This document shows, piece by piece, positions 1 to 7,408 of a DNA stretch of 14,927 bases (the first letter of the stretch is position 1; the number at the start of each line of letters is the position of its first letter). Position numbers and translations under genes: made by a program. The notes below the pieces were generated by a model. The model was not told where the DNA came from, made no database searches, and worked only from the letters and a program-made list of their open reading frames with translations. Source of the DNA: DAONBD01 sp964525485. GTDB taxonomy: Bacteria > Patescibacteriota > Gracilibacteria > UBA1369 > LOWO2-01-FULL-3. The stretch spans positions 1-14,927 of the forward strand of contig CAZGHH010000021.1 in NCBI GenBank assembly GCA_964525485.1. Reading direction: 5' to 3'.

Positions 1-395
1 TAATAATATATATTTCTGATTGCCTGTTTCGGATTATCCAAATCTTTTGTTGTAGCGGTGTGGTGTACGATAAATTTCGTCACAGCTTTCGGGTATTCGT
101 AGGGCCATTTGTATGTATTTCCTGAGGAGTCTTTTTTCACTGTTTTTACTATTTTTAGCTCATTACTAAATTCTTTTCTAAAATCTTCATCGATCTGAAT
201 CAATTGAGGAGTTGAATCGTTATTTGATAAATATCTATATGATTCATTCGCACCCCATTCTTTCCTTGTTATTATATCGTCCTCATTATCAAAATAACTT
301 TTTGCTTCAGCTGTTGGGAGTTGAATATTTGCAAATATAATTGCTATTCCCAGCAATATTGAAACTAAAGTTTTTGTTAATGTATTTTTGTGCAT
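1..395 (-). CDS. Secreted PGRP-type N-acetylmuramoyl-L-alanine amidase, N-terminal part
   Basis: Reading the minus strand from the ATG at 395-393 gives 131 codons open to the window edge; the gene continues outside. An in-frame TGA at 404-402 lies just upstream, so this ATG is the only plausible start. Residues 1-31 form a typical signal peptide: a Lys-containing start, the hydrophobic stretch LVSILLGIAIIFA, and an AEA|KS cleavage site after A31. Then follow ITRKEWGANES (about 42-52) and YPKAVTKFIVHHTATTKD (about 101-118). These two motifs mark peptidoglycan recognition/amidase_2 family proteins, where the first His of VHHTA (H111) is a zinc ligand. The rest of the catalytic domain is missing here. 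By family knowledge it would cleave the lactyl-amide bond between MurNAc and the stem peptide, outside the membrane. It is divergent from the gene at 550. There is no Shine-Dalgarno site before the ATG. The exact substrate is unknown. Confidence 0.85.
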   Translation of the reverse strand, partial: MHKNTLTKTLVSILLGIAIIFANIQLPTAEAKSYFDNEDDIITRKEWGANESYRYLSNNDSTPQLIQIDEDFRKEFSNELKIVKTVKKDSSGNTYKWPYEYPKAVTKFIVHHTATTKDLDNPKQAIRNIYY

Positions 396-419
396 TTTTG
401 TTCATATTAAAGTGCGGTT

Positions 420-428
420 ATTATATCA
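420..428 (-). promoter_or_regulatory. Extended -10 promoter of the amidase gene
   Basis: On the minus strand this reads TGATATAAT, an extended -10 (TGn followed by a perfect TATAAT). The -35 region (about 443-448) is poor, as is usual for extended -10 promoters. The expected start is near 413, giving a leader of about 18 nt before the ATG at 395. This is sequence-based inference. Confidence 0.55.
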
Positions 429-457
429 ATTTTTCCGTTGTTTATATTAAGAGTATC

Positions 458-486
458 TTGACACTTTATCTATCCGGTCTTATAGT
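458..486 (+). promoter_or_regulatory. Sigma70-type promoter for the gene at 550
   Basis: A perfect -35 TTGACA (458-463) is followed, after exactly 17 bp, by TATAGT (481-486, five of six matches). Transcription would start near 493, giving a leader of about 57 nt before the ATG at 550. It lies in the 154-bp divergent spacer with the amidase promoter. No hairpin or operator was evident in the leader. Confidence 0.7.
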
Positions 487-549
487 TCTCCCGCTAACCG
501 CCTCGGAATACAGAGGGCTTAACTTTAATTACAGTTTAACAATCTTAAT

Positions 550-1535
550 ATGCAGGTTTCTTATAACCTGAAGTACCAAAAGGCTAACTTTGCCAATAAA
601 GTACTTATTGAAAAGGAAGGAGAAATTATAATTTACGACAGAGGTTTTAAATTAAAAGGGAAAGGTGCCACCGATAAGGGTGAAATGATAAATTACTCCG
701 ATATAAAAGAGTTTTATTATCGTGGTGAAAAATTATTTTTTATAACGTTCACAAAGGCAAAATATACTTTGAGCGGGCTTGGAACCGCTTTTGAAGAATT
801 TTTGAGAACTATTTATAAGGCTAGAAATGAGTTTCTTGTTGAGGCTTTATTTATGCGTCATGGGAAATTAAAAGGTGAATTTGATGCGTATTTTGACAGA
901 TACAGCAAATTCAGTAAGCCGATCAATAAAGGTGATTGCAAATTAAAACTATACGAGGGAGGTTTGGTGATAGTTCCCGAGGATCAAGATGCTTTTGGCA
1001 TCAGTTTTAATTTTGTTAATTTCCATGAATTTATCGATGATGAATATCAATGGAAAATCACAATGGACGATGGGAGTGTCACTATTATTTCGCATCTCGG
1101 TAATGACTATGAATCATTCCAAGAAAATATTAATGAAGTCTTCGGCAGTATGTACGAAAAATTGGTAAATGAAGATTTAAAGGAAGTTTTTTATGATTTT
1201 GATGCCGGCACTTTATTGAAATTTGCATACAAATTACGTGGTGGGAAATCAGTAAACTTAAAAGAAATTAAAAAAATTGATGAGACTCTGGCTAATAGAG
1301 TTATTCAATTCTTCTTCGATGACAAAGTTTTCGCTGAGAAATGTGAAATGTTTAATGAAATGACTGATGAATATTCAAGATTTTTCGGTATTGCAAAGGA
1401 CCCTATAACTCATCAGGGATTTATACGATGGGTAATGTATTCATTGCCGGAATATAATACTGTTGCTTTTTGCATTTTAAATAGATGGATGGAAGGACAG
1501 GCACCTGTAAATACAAAAAATGGGCATGATACTTT
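550..1535 (+). CDS. Hypothetical protein with tandem duplicated domain, 3' end lost in gap
   Basis: I do not recognise a named family. There are 328 codons before the run of N; the few in-frame codons after the gap cannot be trusted because the gap length is arbitrary. Two stretches resemble each other: residues about 22-92 (EIIIYDRGFKLKG, INYSDIKEF, ITFTKAKYTLSGLG, FEEF) and about 126-200 (KLKLYEGGLVIVP, FNFVNFHEF, KITMDDGSVTIISHLG, YESF). The pattern is short beta strands, an I/F-x-Y/F-x-D/N-h-x-E-F turn, more strands and a closing helix. This fits a small PH- or GRAM-like beta-barrel present twice, which is my inference. Residues about 205-328 are mostly helical with an aromatic-rich end. 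No signal peptide or membrane segment is seen. The start is the first ATG after an in-frame TAA at 526; there is no Shine-Dalgarno site, but a strong promoter lies upstream. Confidence 0.75.
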
Positions 1536-1635
1536 NNNNNNNNNNNNNNNNNNNNNNNNNNNNNNNNNNNNNNNNNNNNNNNNNNNNNNNNNNNNNNNNN
1601 NNNNNNNNNNNNNNNNNNNNNNNNNNNNNNNNNNN
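1536..1635. other. Scaffold gap of 100 N
   Basis: Exactly 100 N, the conventional length for a gap of unknown size. It removes the end of the upstream gene and possibly more, and may hide the promoter of the thioredoxin gene. Any reading frame crossing it is artificial. Confidence 0.98.
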
Positions 1636-1667
1636 CCGTCGCATTTAAATAATTAACTAAAATCAAA

Positions 1668-1976
1668 ATGGCTCAACATTTCACAGATGAAAACTTCGCA
1701 GAAGAAGTATTAAGATCTGAAAAACCCGTATTGGTTGATTTTTATGCAGAGTGGTGCGGTCCATGCAAAATGATGGGACCTGTTATAGATGAGGTTGCTG
1801 AAGAGATGAAAGATACTTGGTTGGTTTGCAAAGTAAATGTTGATGAAGCTCCTGAAACTGCCGGCAAATACGGTGTTCAGAGTATTCCTACTATTGTTGT
1901 ATTTAAAAATGGCGAGGAAACCGCAAGATCTCTTGGCTTCAAAAGCAAAGAGGCTGTCAAAATGTTGATGGAATAG
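1668..1976 (+). CDS. trxA: Thioredoxin
   Basis: A 102-aa protein, close to the usual thioredoxin length. It carries the redox motif WCGPC at residues 29-33, preceded by VLVDFYAE, the central KVNVDE (55-60), and the cis-proline loop SIPT with P74, followed by VVFKNGE. This is a complete single-domain cytoplasmic thioredoxin with no signal peptide. It would reduce protein disulfides using electrons from a thioredoxin reductase, which is not in the window. The start follows an A-rich leader without a Shine-Dalgarno site. The neighbour upstream is unknown because of the gap 32 bp away. It converges with rnhA, with 44 bp between them and no clear terminator hairpin. It stops at TAG. Confidence 0.95.
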   Translation: MAQHFTDENFAEEVLRSEKPVLVDFYAEWCGPCKMMGPVIDEVAEEMKDTWLVCKVNVDEAPETAGKYGVQSIPTIVVFKNGEETARSLGFKSKEAVKMLME

Positions 1977-2020
1977 TTGGTTGGACTGTGTTGAATTTTG
2001 ATTTTGGTTCGCCCCTGGTT

Positions 2021-2446
2021 TTATGCGCTGTCTTTTGCTTTGTGCGCTTCTGCATTTGCTAGTTCGTCTACCGCGTTGTTGAGTTCGCTTGTGTGATGAG
2101 CTTTGATCCAATCCCATTTAATATTTTGCCAAGCGGACAAACGTTCTATCTCGGCCCAAAGGTCTGTGTTTTTTTTCTTTTTCCAATTACAGTTGAGTGT
2201 CTGAACTATGAGATTTGAATCTATATAAAAATGAATATTTTGTTTTTGAAGATTTTCTTTATGTTGTTTGTGCAAAAATTTCAAGGCCTCAATTACCGCA
2301 GTCATTTCCATTTTGTTGTTAGTTGTGTCTTTGTCCTTTCCTGATAATTCAGTTCTCTTTTCTCCTTCTAATATTATACAAGCCCAGCCCCCTGGCCCTG
2401 GGTTTCCAAGACAGCTTCCATCTGTATATATTATGATTTCTTCCAT
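2021..2446 (-). CDS. rnhA: Ribonuclease HI
   Basis: A 141-aa protein, slightly shorter than E. coli RNase HI. The four acidic catalytic residues of the family are visible: D9 in YTDGS, E47 in NKMEM, D76 in YIDSN and D127 in VDELA. The flexible-loop histidine is present in KAHHTSE (H117/H118). GNPGPGGWA (14-22) is the usual glycine-rich turn. A basic stretch, NWKKKKN (87-93), occupies the place of the handle region. It would cleave the RNA strand of RNA-DNA hybrids, for example Okazaki primers and R-loops, with Mg2+. It is divergent from rlmH, with only 42 bp between start codons, and convergent with trxA. A weak purine-rich AAGAAG lies before the ATG. It stops at TAA. Confidence 0.95.
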   Translation of the reverse strand: MEEIIIYTDGSCLGNPGPGGWACIILEGEKRTELSGKDKDTTNNKMEMTAVIEALKFLHKQHKENLQKQNIHFYIDSNLIVQTLNCNWKKKKNTDLWAEIERLSAWQNIKWDWIKAHHTSELNNAVDELANAEAHKAKDSA

Positions 2447-2475
2447 TTTTACTTCTTAATAAACGTCTTCTGTTG

Positions 2476-2482
2476 TATCATA
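2476..2482. promoter_or_regulatory. Possible shared, symmetric -10 element between rnhA and rlmH
   Basis: The 7-mer TATCATA gives TATCAT on the plus strand and TATGAT on the minus strand, each five of six matches to TATAAT. It lies in the 42-bp divergent spacer. The plus copy ends 7 nt before the GTG of rlmH, so that mRNA would be nearly leaderless. The minus copy would give rnhA a leader of about 24 nt. The -35 regions are weak on both sides. Confidence 0.35.
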
Positions 2483-2488
2483 AGCCAC

Positions 2489-2953
2489 GTGAAAATCCAA
2501 ATAATACAAGTAGGGAAAACAAAAGATAAATTTATGCAAGATGGCATAAATGAAATGGCGAAAAGACTTCGACAGTTTTGTGGTGTTGAATTTATCGGTG
2601 TTAAGGAAGTCGTAAAAAATGGTGTCCCACGTGAAAAAATCGTCGCTGAGGAAAGTATGAAGATAATGGCAATGATCCCAAAAAATTCTATCGTTGTTGT
2701 GTTAGACGAAAAAGGCAAAGAATTTACTTCTGTTGAATTCTCAAAAGTATTGGGAAGTGCTTTTGATAAAGGACAAAATCTTGTTTTTATTATAGGCGGA
2801 GTTTTTGGACTCTCTGATAATTTCAAAAAAAATGCTGACATTTTACTGGCTCTTTCAAAAATGACATTTACTCACCAAATGATAAGAGTGTTTTTGCTAG
2901 AGCAGATTTATAGAGGGTTTTGCATAATGAAAGGAAAAGAATATCATTATTAA
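2489..2953 (+). CDS. rlmH: 23S rRNA (pseudouridine1915-N3)-methyltransferase RlmH
   Basis: A 154-aa protein, the typical RlmH length, with conserved landmarks along its whole length: KIQIIQVGK at the N-terminus, VVVLDEKGKEFTS (68-80), FIIGGVFGL (99-107, part of the SAM-binding trefoil knot), and the C-terminal LSKMTFTHQMIRV...LLEQIYR...YHY. By family knowledge this SPOUT-class enzyme methylates pseudouridine 1915 in helix 69 of 23S rRNA using SAM. The start is GTG at 2489, chosen because the family begins M-K-I; there is no Shine-Dalgarno site. The memo-capA fusion gene starts 18 bp downstream on the same strand and is probably cotranscribed. It stops at TAA. Confidence 0.95.
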   Translation: MKIQIIQVGKTKDKFMQDGINEMAKRLRQFCGVEFIGVKEVVKNGVPREKIVAEESMKIMAMIPKNSIVVVLDEKGKEFTSVEFSKVLGSAFDKGQNLVFIIGGVFGLSDNFKKNADILLALSKMTFTHQMIRVFLLEQIYRGFCIMKGKEYHY

Positions 2954-2971
2954 ATTTTGAATTAAATCCTG

Positions 2972-4870
2972 ATGAAAAAAAGTTCTATTTATTTAATGTT
3001 TTTAATTGGATTCATTGGAATTTCTTTGTTTGGCTCTGAACGTCTTTCGGAAATAGCCATGACGACTTCTATGAATTCCGTAAACAATATTGATAAAACT
3101 GTGGATGATATTTTAACTGATGCAAAATCTCAAACCAATACTGAAACTTTGAAATTCTATTTTCCGTCTTATTTGAATGATAAAAAATTTTTTGATGATG
3201 CTTATCAGTCCATACCAAAAAATAATAAATTTGATGACAAATTAAAAGCTGCCATACTTCCGCATCACCTTGTTTTTCCTCAAAAAATAGCCGCATTCTT
3301 TGACAGATTGTCTAAGACTCAAAATGTTGAAACTGTTTTTTTAATAGGGCCAAATCATTCAAATAAAGGGGCAAATGCAATTCATGTATCAAAATATGGT
3401 TACACAACTCCCTACGGAAACCTGGAACTTGATTCATCAAAAACAAAAAAATTATTTGATTCAAAATCTGTTTCAGTCTTATTTGAAAAAGAAGTTTTCG
3501 ACGGTGAACATTCAATTTCCGCATTAACACCATTTATCAAAAAAAGCCTCCCGGGTGCTAAAATAGTACCTATAACTTTGAAATGGCACACTTCGGATTT
3601 ACAAATAAATCAGCTTACAAAAGCCATTTTAGATATTGCTGGCCCAAACGATATTGTTATTGGGAGTATAGATTTTTCTCATTATTTACCATTGAATCTT
3701 GCTCGTTTTCACGATGAAACTTCGCGTAGTGTTATAGAAAATTTTGATTTTGATAATTTTAAAAATCTGGAAATTGATTCTTTTCCGACTTTGAAAGTCG
3801 TAACTCAATTCACTTATGAAGATGGTGCGCAAAATGTTGAAATAGTCGATCATTCAAACAGTGCCGAAATGAGTTTGGAAACTCTTAATTCACTTGAAAC
3901 GACCAGTCATTTTTATATTGCTTTTAAAGACGGAGAGATTAAGGATGTTGAAAGAAATTTTTCGATATTGGCTGTTGGAGATATTATGCTTGGACGTTTT
4001 GTGAGAATAATCTCCGAACGCAATGGGAACATAGAATATCCTTTTGAACTTATACGCGGTAAGGAGGATAGATTTTTTAATGGATTCGATTTGTTATTTG
4101 GAAATCTTGAGGGTCCTATCTACAAAGAAGGTGTTAGAAGTGAGACTTCGATGATCTTCGGATTCAATAATGATACTGCGCCGATGTTGGCCAAATTTGG
4201 CTTTGACGTGCTTTCAATAGCGAACAATCACACTCTAAATCAACGTAATGAAGGGTTGGACAATACGGTTAAAAAACTTACTGAAAATAATATCGGTGCT
4301 TGTGGACATCCTGTAAATATCGATGAAACAAGTGTTGTTTATAAAGATGTTAATGATAAAAAAATAGCTTTTGTTTGTTTTGAAGACGCTGTGACTAAAT
4401 TGGATAAAGAAAAGGCTGTAAATGTCATTACCACTGCTAAAGATAATTCTGATTTTGTGATTGTTTCTCCTCATTTTGGTGTTGAATACAAACATAATGC
4501 GAATCAAAGACAAATTGAATTGGCCCATGCTTTTGTTGATGCCGGAGCGGATATAATTATTGGAACGCATCCACATGTCGTACAGAATTTTGAAATTTAC
4601 AATGGAGTTCCTATTTTTTACTCTCTTGGAAATTTTATTTTTGATCAATACTGGTCTTATGACACTCAGGAAGGATTGACGCTGGGGCTAATCGTTACAG
4701 ACGATTACTATCGAATTTATCTATTCCCTATTTTAAGCGCCAAAAGTCGGCCGTATTTAATGAATACCGAACAGAGAAAATCTTTTTTTGAAAAGTTTAT
4801 TAAATGGGGAAATTTTGATGATTTCACCTCAAGCATGATAAAGAGCGGCGTCATTGAAATTCAAAGGTAA
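2972..4870 (+). CDS. Memo-like (AmmeMemoRadiSam B) and CapA metallophosphatase fusion, exported
   Basis: A 632-aa two-domain protein. Residues 1-22 are a signal peptide or membrane anchor (a KKSS start, then a hydrophobic core). Residues about 90-325 match Memo/AmmeMemoRadiSam protein B: LPHH (H98/H99), IGPNH (H129), GEHS (E179, H180) and DFSHY (232-238). The Cys ligand of human MEMO1 seems absent; DSFPTL stands near its expected place. Residues about 330-610 are a CapA-type calcineurin-like domain with all its signatures: VGDIMLGR (D337), GNLEGP (N378, E380), ANNHTLNQ (N418, N419, H420), SPHFGVEY (H501) and GTHPHVVQ (H533, H535), then YSLGNFIFDQ. CapA proteins are tied to poly-gamma-glutamate or capsule assembly; many are uncharacterised metallophosphatases. 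The chemistry of this fusion is unknown; an extracytoplasmic envelope role is inferred from the signal sequence. It lies 18 bp after rlmH with no Shine-Dalgarno site and stops at TAA. Confidence 0.88.
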   Translation: MKKSSIYLMFLIGFIGISLFGSERLSEIAMTTSMNSVNNIDKTVDDILTDAKSQTNTETLKFYFPSYLNDKKFFDDAYQSIPKNNKFDDKLKAAILPHHLVFPQKIAAFFDRLSKTQNVETVFLIGPNHSNKGANAIHVSKYGYTTPYGNLELDSSKTKKLFDSKSVSVLFEKEVFDGEHSISALTPFIKKSLPGAKIVPITLKWHTSDLQINQLTKAILDIAGPNDIVIGSIDFSHYLPLNLARFHDETSRSVIENFDFDNFKNLEIDSFPTLKVVTQFTYEDGAQNVEIVDHSNSAEMSLETLNSLETTSHFYIAFKDGEIKDVERNFSILAVGDIMLGRFVRIISERNGNIEYPFELIRGKEDRFFNGFDLLFGNLEGPIYKEGVRSETSMIFGFNNDTAPMLAKFGFDVLSIANNHTLNQRNEGLDNTVKKLTENNIGACGHPVNIDETSVVYKDVNDKKIAFVCFEDAVTKLDKEKAVNVITTAKDNSDFVIVSPHFGVEYKHNANQRQIELAHAFVDAGADIIIGTHPHVVQNFEIYNGVPIFYSLGNFIFDQYWSYDTQEGLTLGLIVTDDYYRIYLFPILSAKSRPYLMNTEQRKSFFEKFIKWGNFDDFTSSMIKSGVIEIQR

Positions 4871-4882
4871 ATATGTTATAAT
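4854..4882 (+). promoter_or_regulatory. Strong promoter for the RNase gene, predicted leaderless
   Basis: TTGAAA (4854-4859), 17-bp spacer, then TATAAT (4877-4882) with an extended-10 TG at 4874-4875. Only 6 nt separate the -10 from the ATG at 4889, so the usual start position falls on or next to the A of the start codon. The -35 lies inside the end of the upstream gene. Confidence 0.65.
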
Positions 4883-4888
4883 TATCCT

Positions 4889-6280
4889 ATGTTAAAAATA
4901 ACTTTTTATGGAGGAACCCGAGAGGTAACCGGGTCCAAGCATCTGATTGAATTCAATGGTAAGAAAATTCTTCTTGATTGCGGACTTTTTCAGGGAAAAC
5001 GTGAGGAATCTGCAGAAAAAAATCGCAATATGCCTTTTGATCCTTCAAAACTGGATGCTGTTTTACTTTCCCATGCACATATGGATCATTCAGGAGCCTT
5101 GCCTTTACTTGTAAAAAAGGGATTTAAAGGCCCTATATATGCTACTTTTGCCACTCGTGATTTGTGTAGTTATATGCTGATGGACAGTGCTTTTATACAG
5201 GCACGTGAAGCGGAGTTCTTGAAGAAAAACAGAAAAAAAGTTGTGGATTATTTATATGATGAAGATGATGTTGCTGATACAATGCAACTTTTCCGTGGCG
5301 TTAATTATGAACAGAGTTTTGTAGTAGACGATGGTATCGTAGCCTGTTATTACGATGCGGGACACATACTTGGTTCTGCTCTTATTCATATGATTTTTTA
5401 TGATAAAGCTACCAAGAAAAGAACTTCTGTGGCTTTCACCGGAGATCTTGGGAGAATGGGATTACCTATTTTGAGAGATCCTCAGGTTTTGCAGAAAACG
5501 GAATATCTGATTACCGAAACCACTTACGGAGACAGATTGCATGCAGCTTTGACCGAAGTCGAAAAAGAACTTGCCGATGTCGTGAATGAAGTCTGTAAAC
5601 GTGGCGGGAAATTAATTATTCCAGCTTTTTCATTGGAAAGAACTCAGGAAGTCGTTTATCACTTAAATAATTTGACCAAAAAGAAAAAAATTCCTTATAT
5701 TCCTATTTATGTTGATAGTCCTCTTTCAGGAAATGTGACTGAGGTTTTTAGAGCCCATCCTGAATGTTTTGATAAAAAAGTTTATGAAGAATTTTTGAAA
5801 GAAGGAGAGAATCCTTTTGGTTTTGGGATGCTCAAATACATTAGAGATGTAAATGATTCTAAGGCTTTGAATGATAAACCTGGCCCAATGGTAATTATTT
5901 CTGCTTCCGGAATGTGTGAACATGGAAGAATTCTTCACCATTTAAAAAATAATGTTTCAGATTTTAGAAATACTGTTTTGATCGTTGGTTATCAGGGAGC
6001 TGAGACTCTTGGTAGAAAACTACAAGAAGGCGTTACTCCTGTGAAGATATTCGGTGATTTCTATGATGTCAAAGCCAAGGTTGTTACTATTGATGCGTTT
6101 TCCGCTCACGCTGACAGAAGTGATTTATTGGATTATATTCACAAAGTTAAAGGTATTAAAAAAGTCTTCCTTGTCCACGGAGAAGACGACCAATTAACAA
6201 AGTTTCAGGGCGTTTTAAATGAAAGTGGCTATAAAAACGTTATTATTCCTAATCCTGGCGAAACTATCACTATAGAATAG
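4889..6280 (+). CDS. Metallo-beta-lactamase/beta-CASP ribonuclease (CPSF73-like)
   Basis: 463 aa, matching the bacterial CPSF73/TTHA0252-type RNases. The N-terminal MBL part has the zinc motif SHAHMDH (61-67), DAGHILGS (H159) and TGDLGR (D186). The beta-CASP part has VDSPLSG (D276), SASGMCEHGRILHHL (338-352) and FSAHADR (H407), and HGE at 430-432 closes the metal site. All catalytic positions I can identify are present, so it should be active. By family it processes or degrades RNA, as endonuclease and/or 5' exonuclease, in the cytoplasm. It is not a typical RNase J, whose C-terminal domain is absent. It has its own strong promoter in the 18-bp gap after the memo-capA gene and is probably translated from a leaderless mRNA. 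It stops at TAG. Confidence 0.92.
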   Translation: MLKITFYGGTREVTGSKHLIEFNGKKILLDCGLFQGKREESAEKNRNMPFDPSKLDAVLLSHAHMDHSGALPLLVKKGFKGPIYATFATRDLCSYMLMDSAFIQAREAEFLKKNRKKVVDYLYDEDDVADTMQLFRGVNYEQSFVVDDGIVACYYDAGHILGSALIHMIFYDKATKKRTSVAFTGDLGRMGLPILRDPQVLQKTEYLITETTYGDRLHAALTEVEKELADVVNEVCKRGGKLIIPAFSLERTQEVVYHLNNLTKKKKIPYIPIYVDSPLSGNVTEVFRAHPECFDKKVYEEFLKEGENPFGFGMLKYIRDVNDSKALNDKPGPMVIISASGMCEHGRILHHLKNNVSDFRNTVLIVGYQGAETLGRKLQEGVTPVKIFGDFYDVKAKVVTIDAFSAHADRSDLLDYIHKVKGIKKVFLVHGEDDQLTKFQGVLNESGYKNVIIPNPGETITIE

Positions 6281-6300
6281 TGGCTTTTCTTGGTTAAATT

Positions 6301-6328
6301 TGTTATATTTCACACGCTGTAACTAGGA
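6301..6328 (+). promoter_or_regulatory. Extended -10 promoter and SD-like site of mnmA
   Basis: TGTTATATT (6301-6309) is an extended -10; no good -35 is seen. Expected start near 6316. AGGA at 6325-6328 lies 6 nt before the ATG at 6335 and is the clearest Shine-Dalgarno-like sequence in the window. Confidence 0.5.
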
Positions 6329-6334
6329 TTTTCA

Positions 6335-7405
6335 ATGAAGGCGATTAAATCAAAAACGGGGCGTGTTTTGGTGGCCATGTCAGGCGGCATAGATTCGTCG
6401 ATGACATTGGTGAAGCTACTCGATGAAGGTTATGACGTTGTTGGTGTTACTTTAAAATTGGTTAATGGCTCGAGATGTTGCGATATTGAAGCGCAAAATC
6501 ATGCAAAGATGGTTTGCAAAAAATATAGTGTAGATCATTATGTTTTCGATGTTTCGAAAAATTTTGAGAAAAAAGTCATTGGATATTACCTGGATGAATT
6601 AAGAGCCGTGCATACTCCAAATCCGTGCGTGATTTGTAATAGATTTTTAAAATTTGAAGAACTATTTAAAATCGCAAAAAAATTGAAATGCAATTATGTG
6701 GCAACCGGTCATTATGCAAGAATAAAAAAGAATAATAAAGCCGGAGAGTATGAATTATTAAAAGGCTCTGATCCAAACAAAGATCAAACATATTATCTTT
6801 CATTCCTAAAAAAAGAATGGCTTGGGAAAATCTTGTTTCCACTGGGTGCCATTAAAAAAGAGAATACTTATAAATCCGCTAAAAATGAAGGCTTGGATTT
6901 TCTTGTACAAAAAAAAGAAAGTCAGGATCTGTGTTTTGTCGACAACAAATTACGCAAGATGTTCTTGGCTGAAAAAATTGGTGATAAGCCCGGAGATATC
7001 GTTGATGAAAAAGGTAAAGTCATTGGAAAGCATGAAGGAATCCATTATTACACTATTGGTCAAAGAAAAGGTATTTTATTGTCCGGAGGTCCATATTTTG
7101 TCATTGGATTTAATGTAAAAAGGAACCATTTAATTGTTAGTAATAGAATTTCACAGGCCGCGTTGTATCAGTCCGAAGTGTATTTGAAAAATATTAATTT
7201 TATTAATGGATCTATTAAATTCCCTGCGAATGTGGATGCGAAAATTCGCTATAAACAGCCACTTTCAAAAGCAACATTAAATTATGACAAATCCAAAAAA
7301 CAATATTTCTTACAATTTAAAACTCCACAAAGAGCTGTAACTAAAGGCCAAATTGCTGTATTTTATGCCGGACAGAAATGCATTGGAGGTGGTGTAATAA
7401 AATAA
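6335..7405 (+). CDS. mnmA: tRNA-specific 2-thiouridylase MnmA
   Basis: 356 aa, the usual length. The N-terminal PP-loop ATP pyrophosphatase motif is SGGIDSS (16-22). TPNPCVICNRFLKFEEL (94-110) contains the nucleophilic Cys, C101 by alignment to E. coli, with an extra C98 nearby. TGHYARI (124-130), KDQTYYLSFL (149-158) and ESQDLCFV (195-202) follow, the last with the second catalytic Cys, C200. The C-terminal part has YYTIGQRKG and the beta-barrel ending in GGGVIK. The enzyme adenylates and then thiolates U34 of Lys, Glu and Gln tRNAs to 2-thiouridine, taking sulfur from a cysteine desulfurase relay not present here. Start ATG at 6335, supported by AGGA upstream and by the PP-loop position. 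It forms an operon with nadA, 3 bp downstream. It stops at TAA. Confidence 0.95.
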   Translation: MKAIKSKTGRVLVAMSGGIDSSMTLVKLLDEGYDVVGVTLKLVNGSRCCDIEAQNHAKMVCKKYSVDHYVFDVSKNFEKKVIGYYLDELRAVHTPNPCVICNRFLKFEELFKIAKKLKCNYVATGHYARIKKNNKAGEYELLKGSDPNKDQTYYLSFLKKEWLGKILFPLGAIKKENTYKSAKNEGLDFLVQKKESQDLCFVDNKLRKMFLAEKIGDKPGDIVDEKGKVIGKHEGIHYYTIGQRKGILLSGGPYFVIGFNVKRNHLIVSNRISQAALYQSEVYLKNINFINGSIKFPANVDAKIRYKQPLSKATLNYDKSKKQYFLQFKTPQRAVTKGQIAVFYAGQKCIGGGVIK

Positions 7406-7408
7406 TCT

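Noticed and set aside
341..571. Hydrophobic plus-strand frame of 76 codons
   Set aside because: It overlaps the start of the amidase gene on the other strand, the divergent spacer with two promoters, and the start of the gene at 550. It looks like a by-chance AT-rich frame.
1421..1666. Frames crossing the run of N
   Set aside because: The gap length is arbitrary, so continuity across it has no meaning.
1977..2020. Bidirectional terminator between trxA and rnhA
   Set aside because: Only 44 bp, and no stable inverted repeat was found.
6822..7118. Second plus-strand frame inside mnmA
   Set aside because: It lies entirely within conserved mnmA coding sequence in another frame, has no start signal and resembles no protein.
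7385..7389. GGAGG as ribosome binding site of nadA
   Set aside because: It lies 19 nt before the ATG inside the mnmA end, encoding its Gly-rich C-terminus; too far for a Shine-Dalgarno site.
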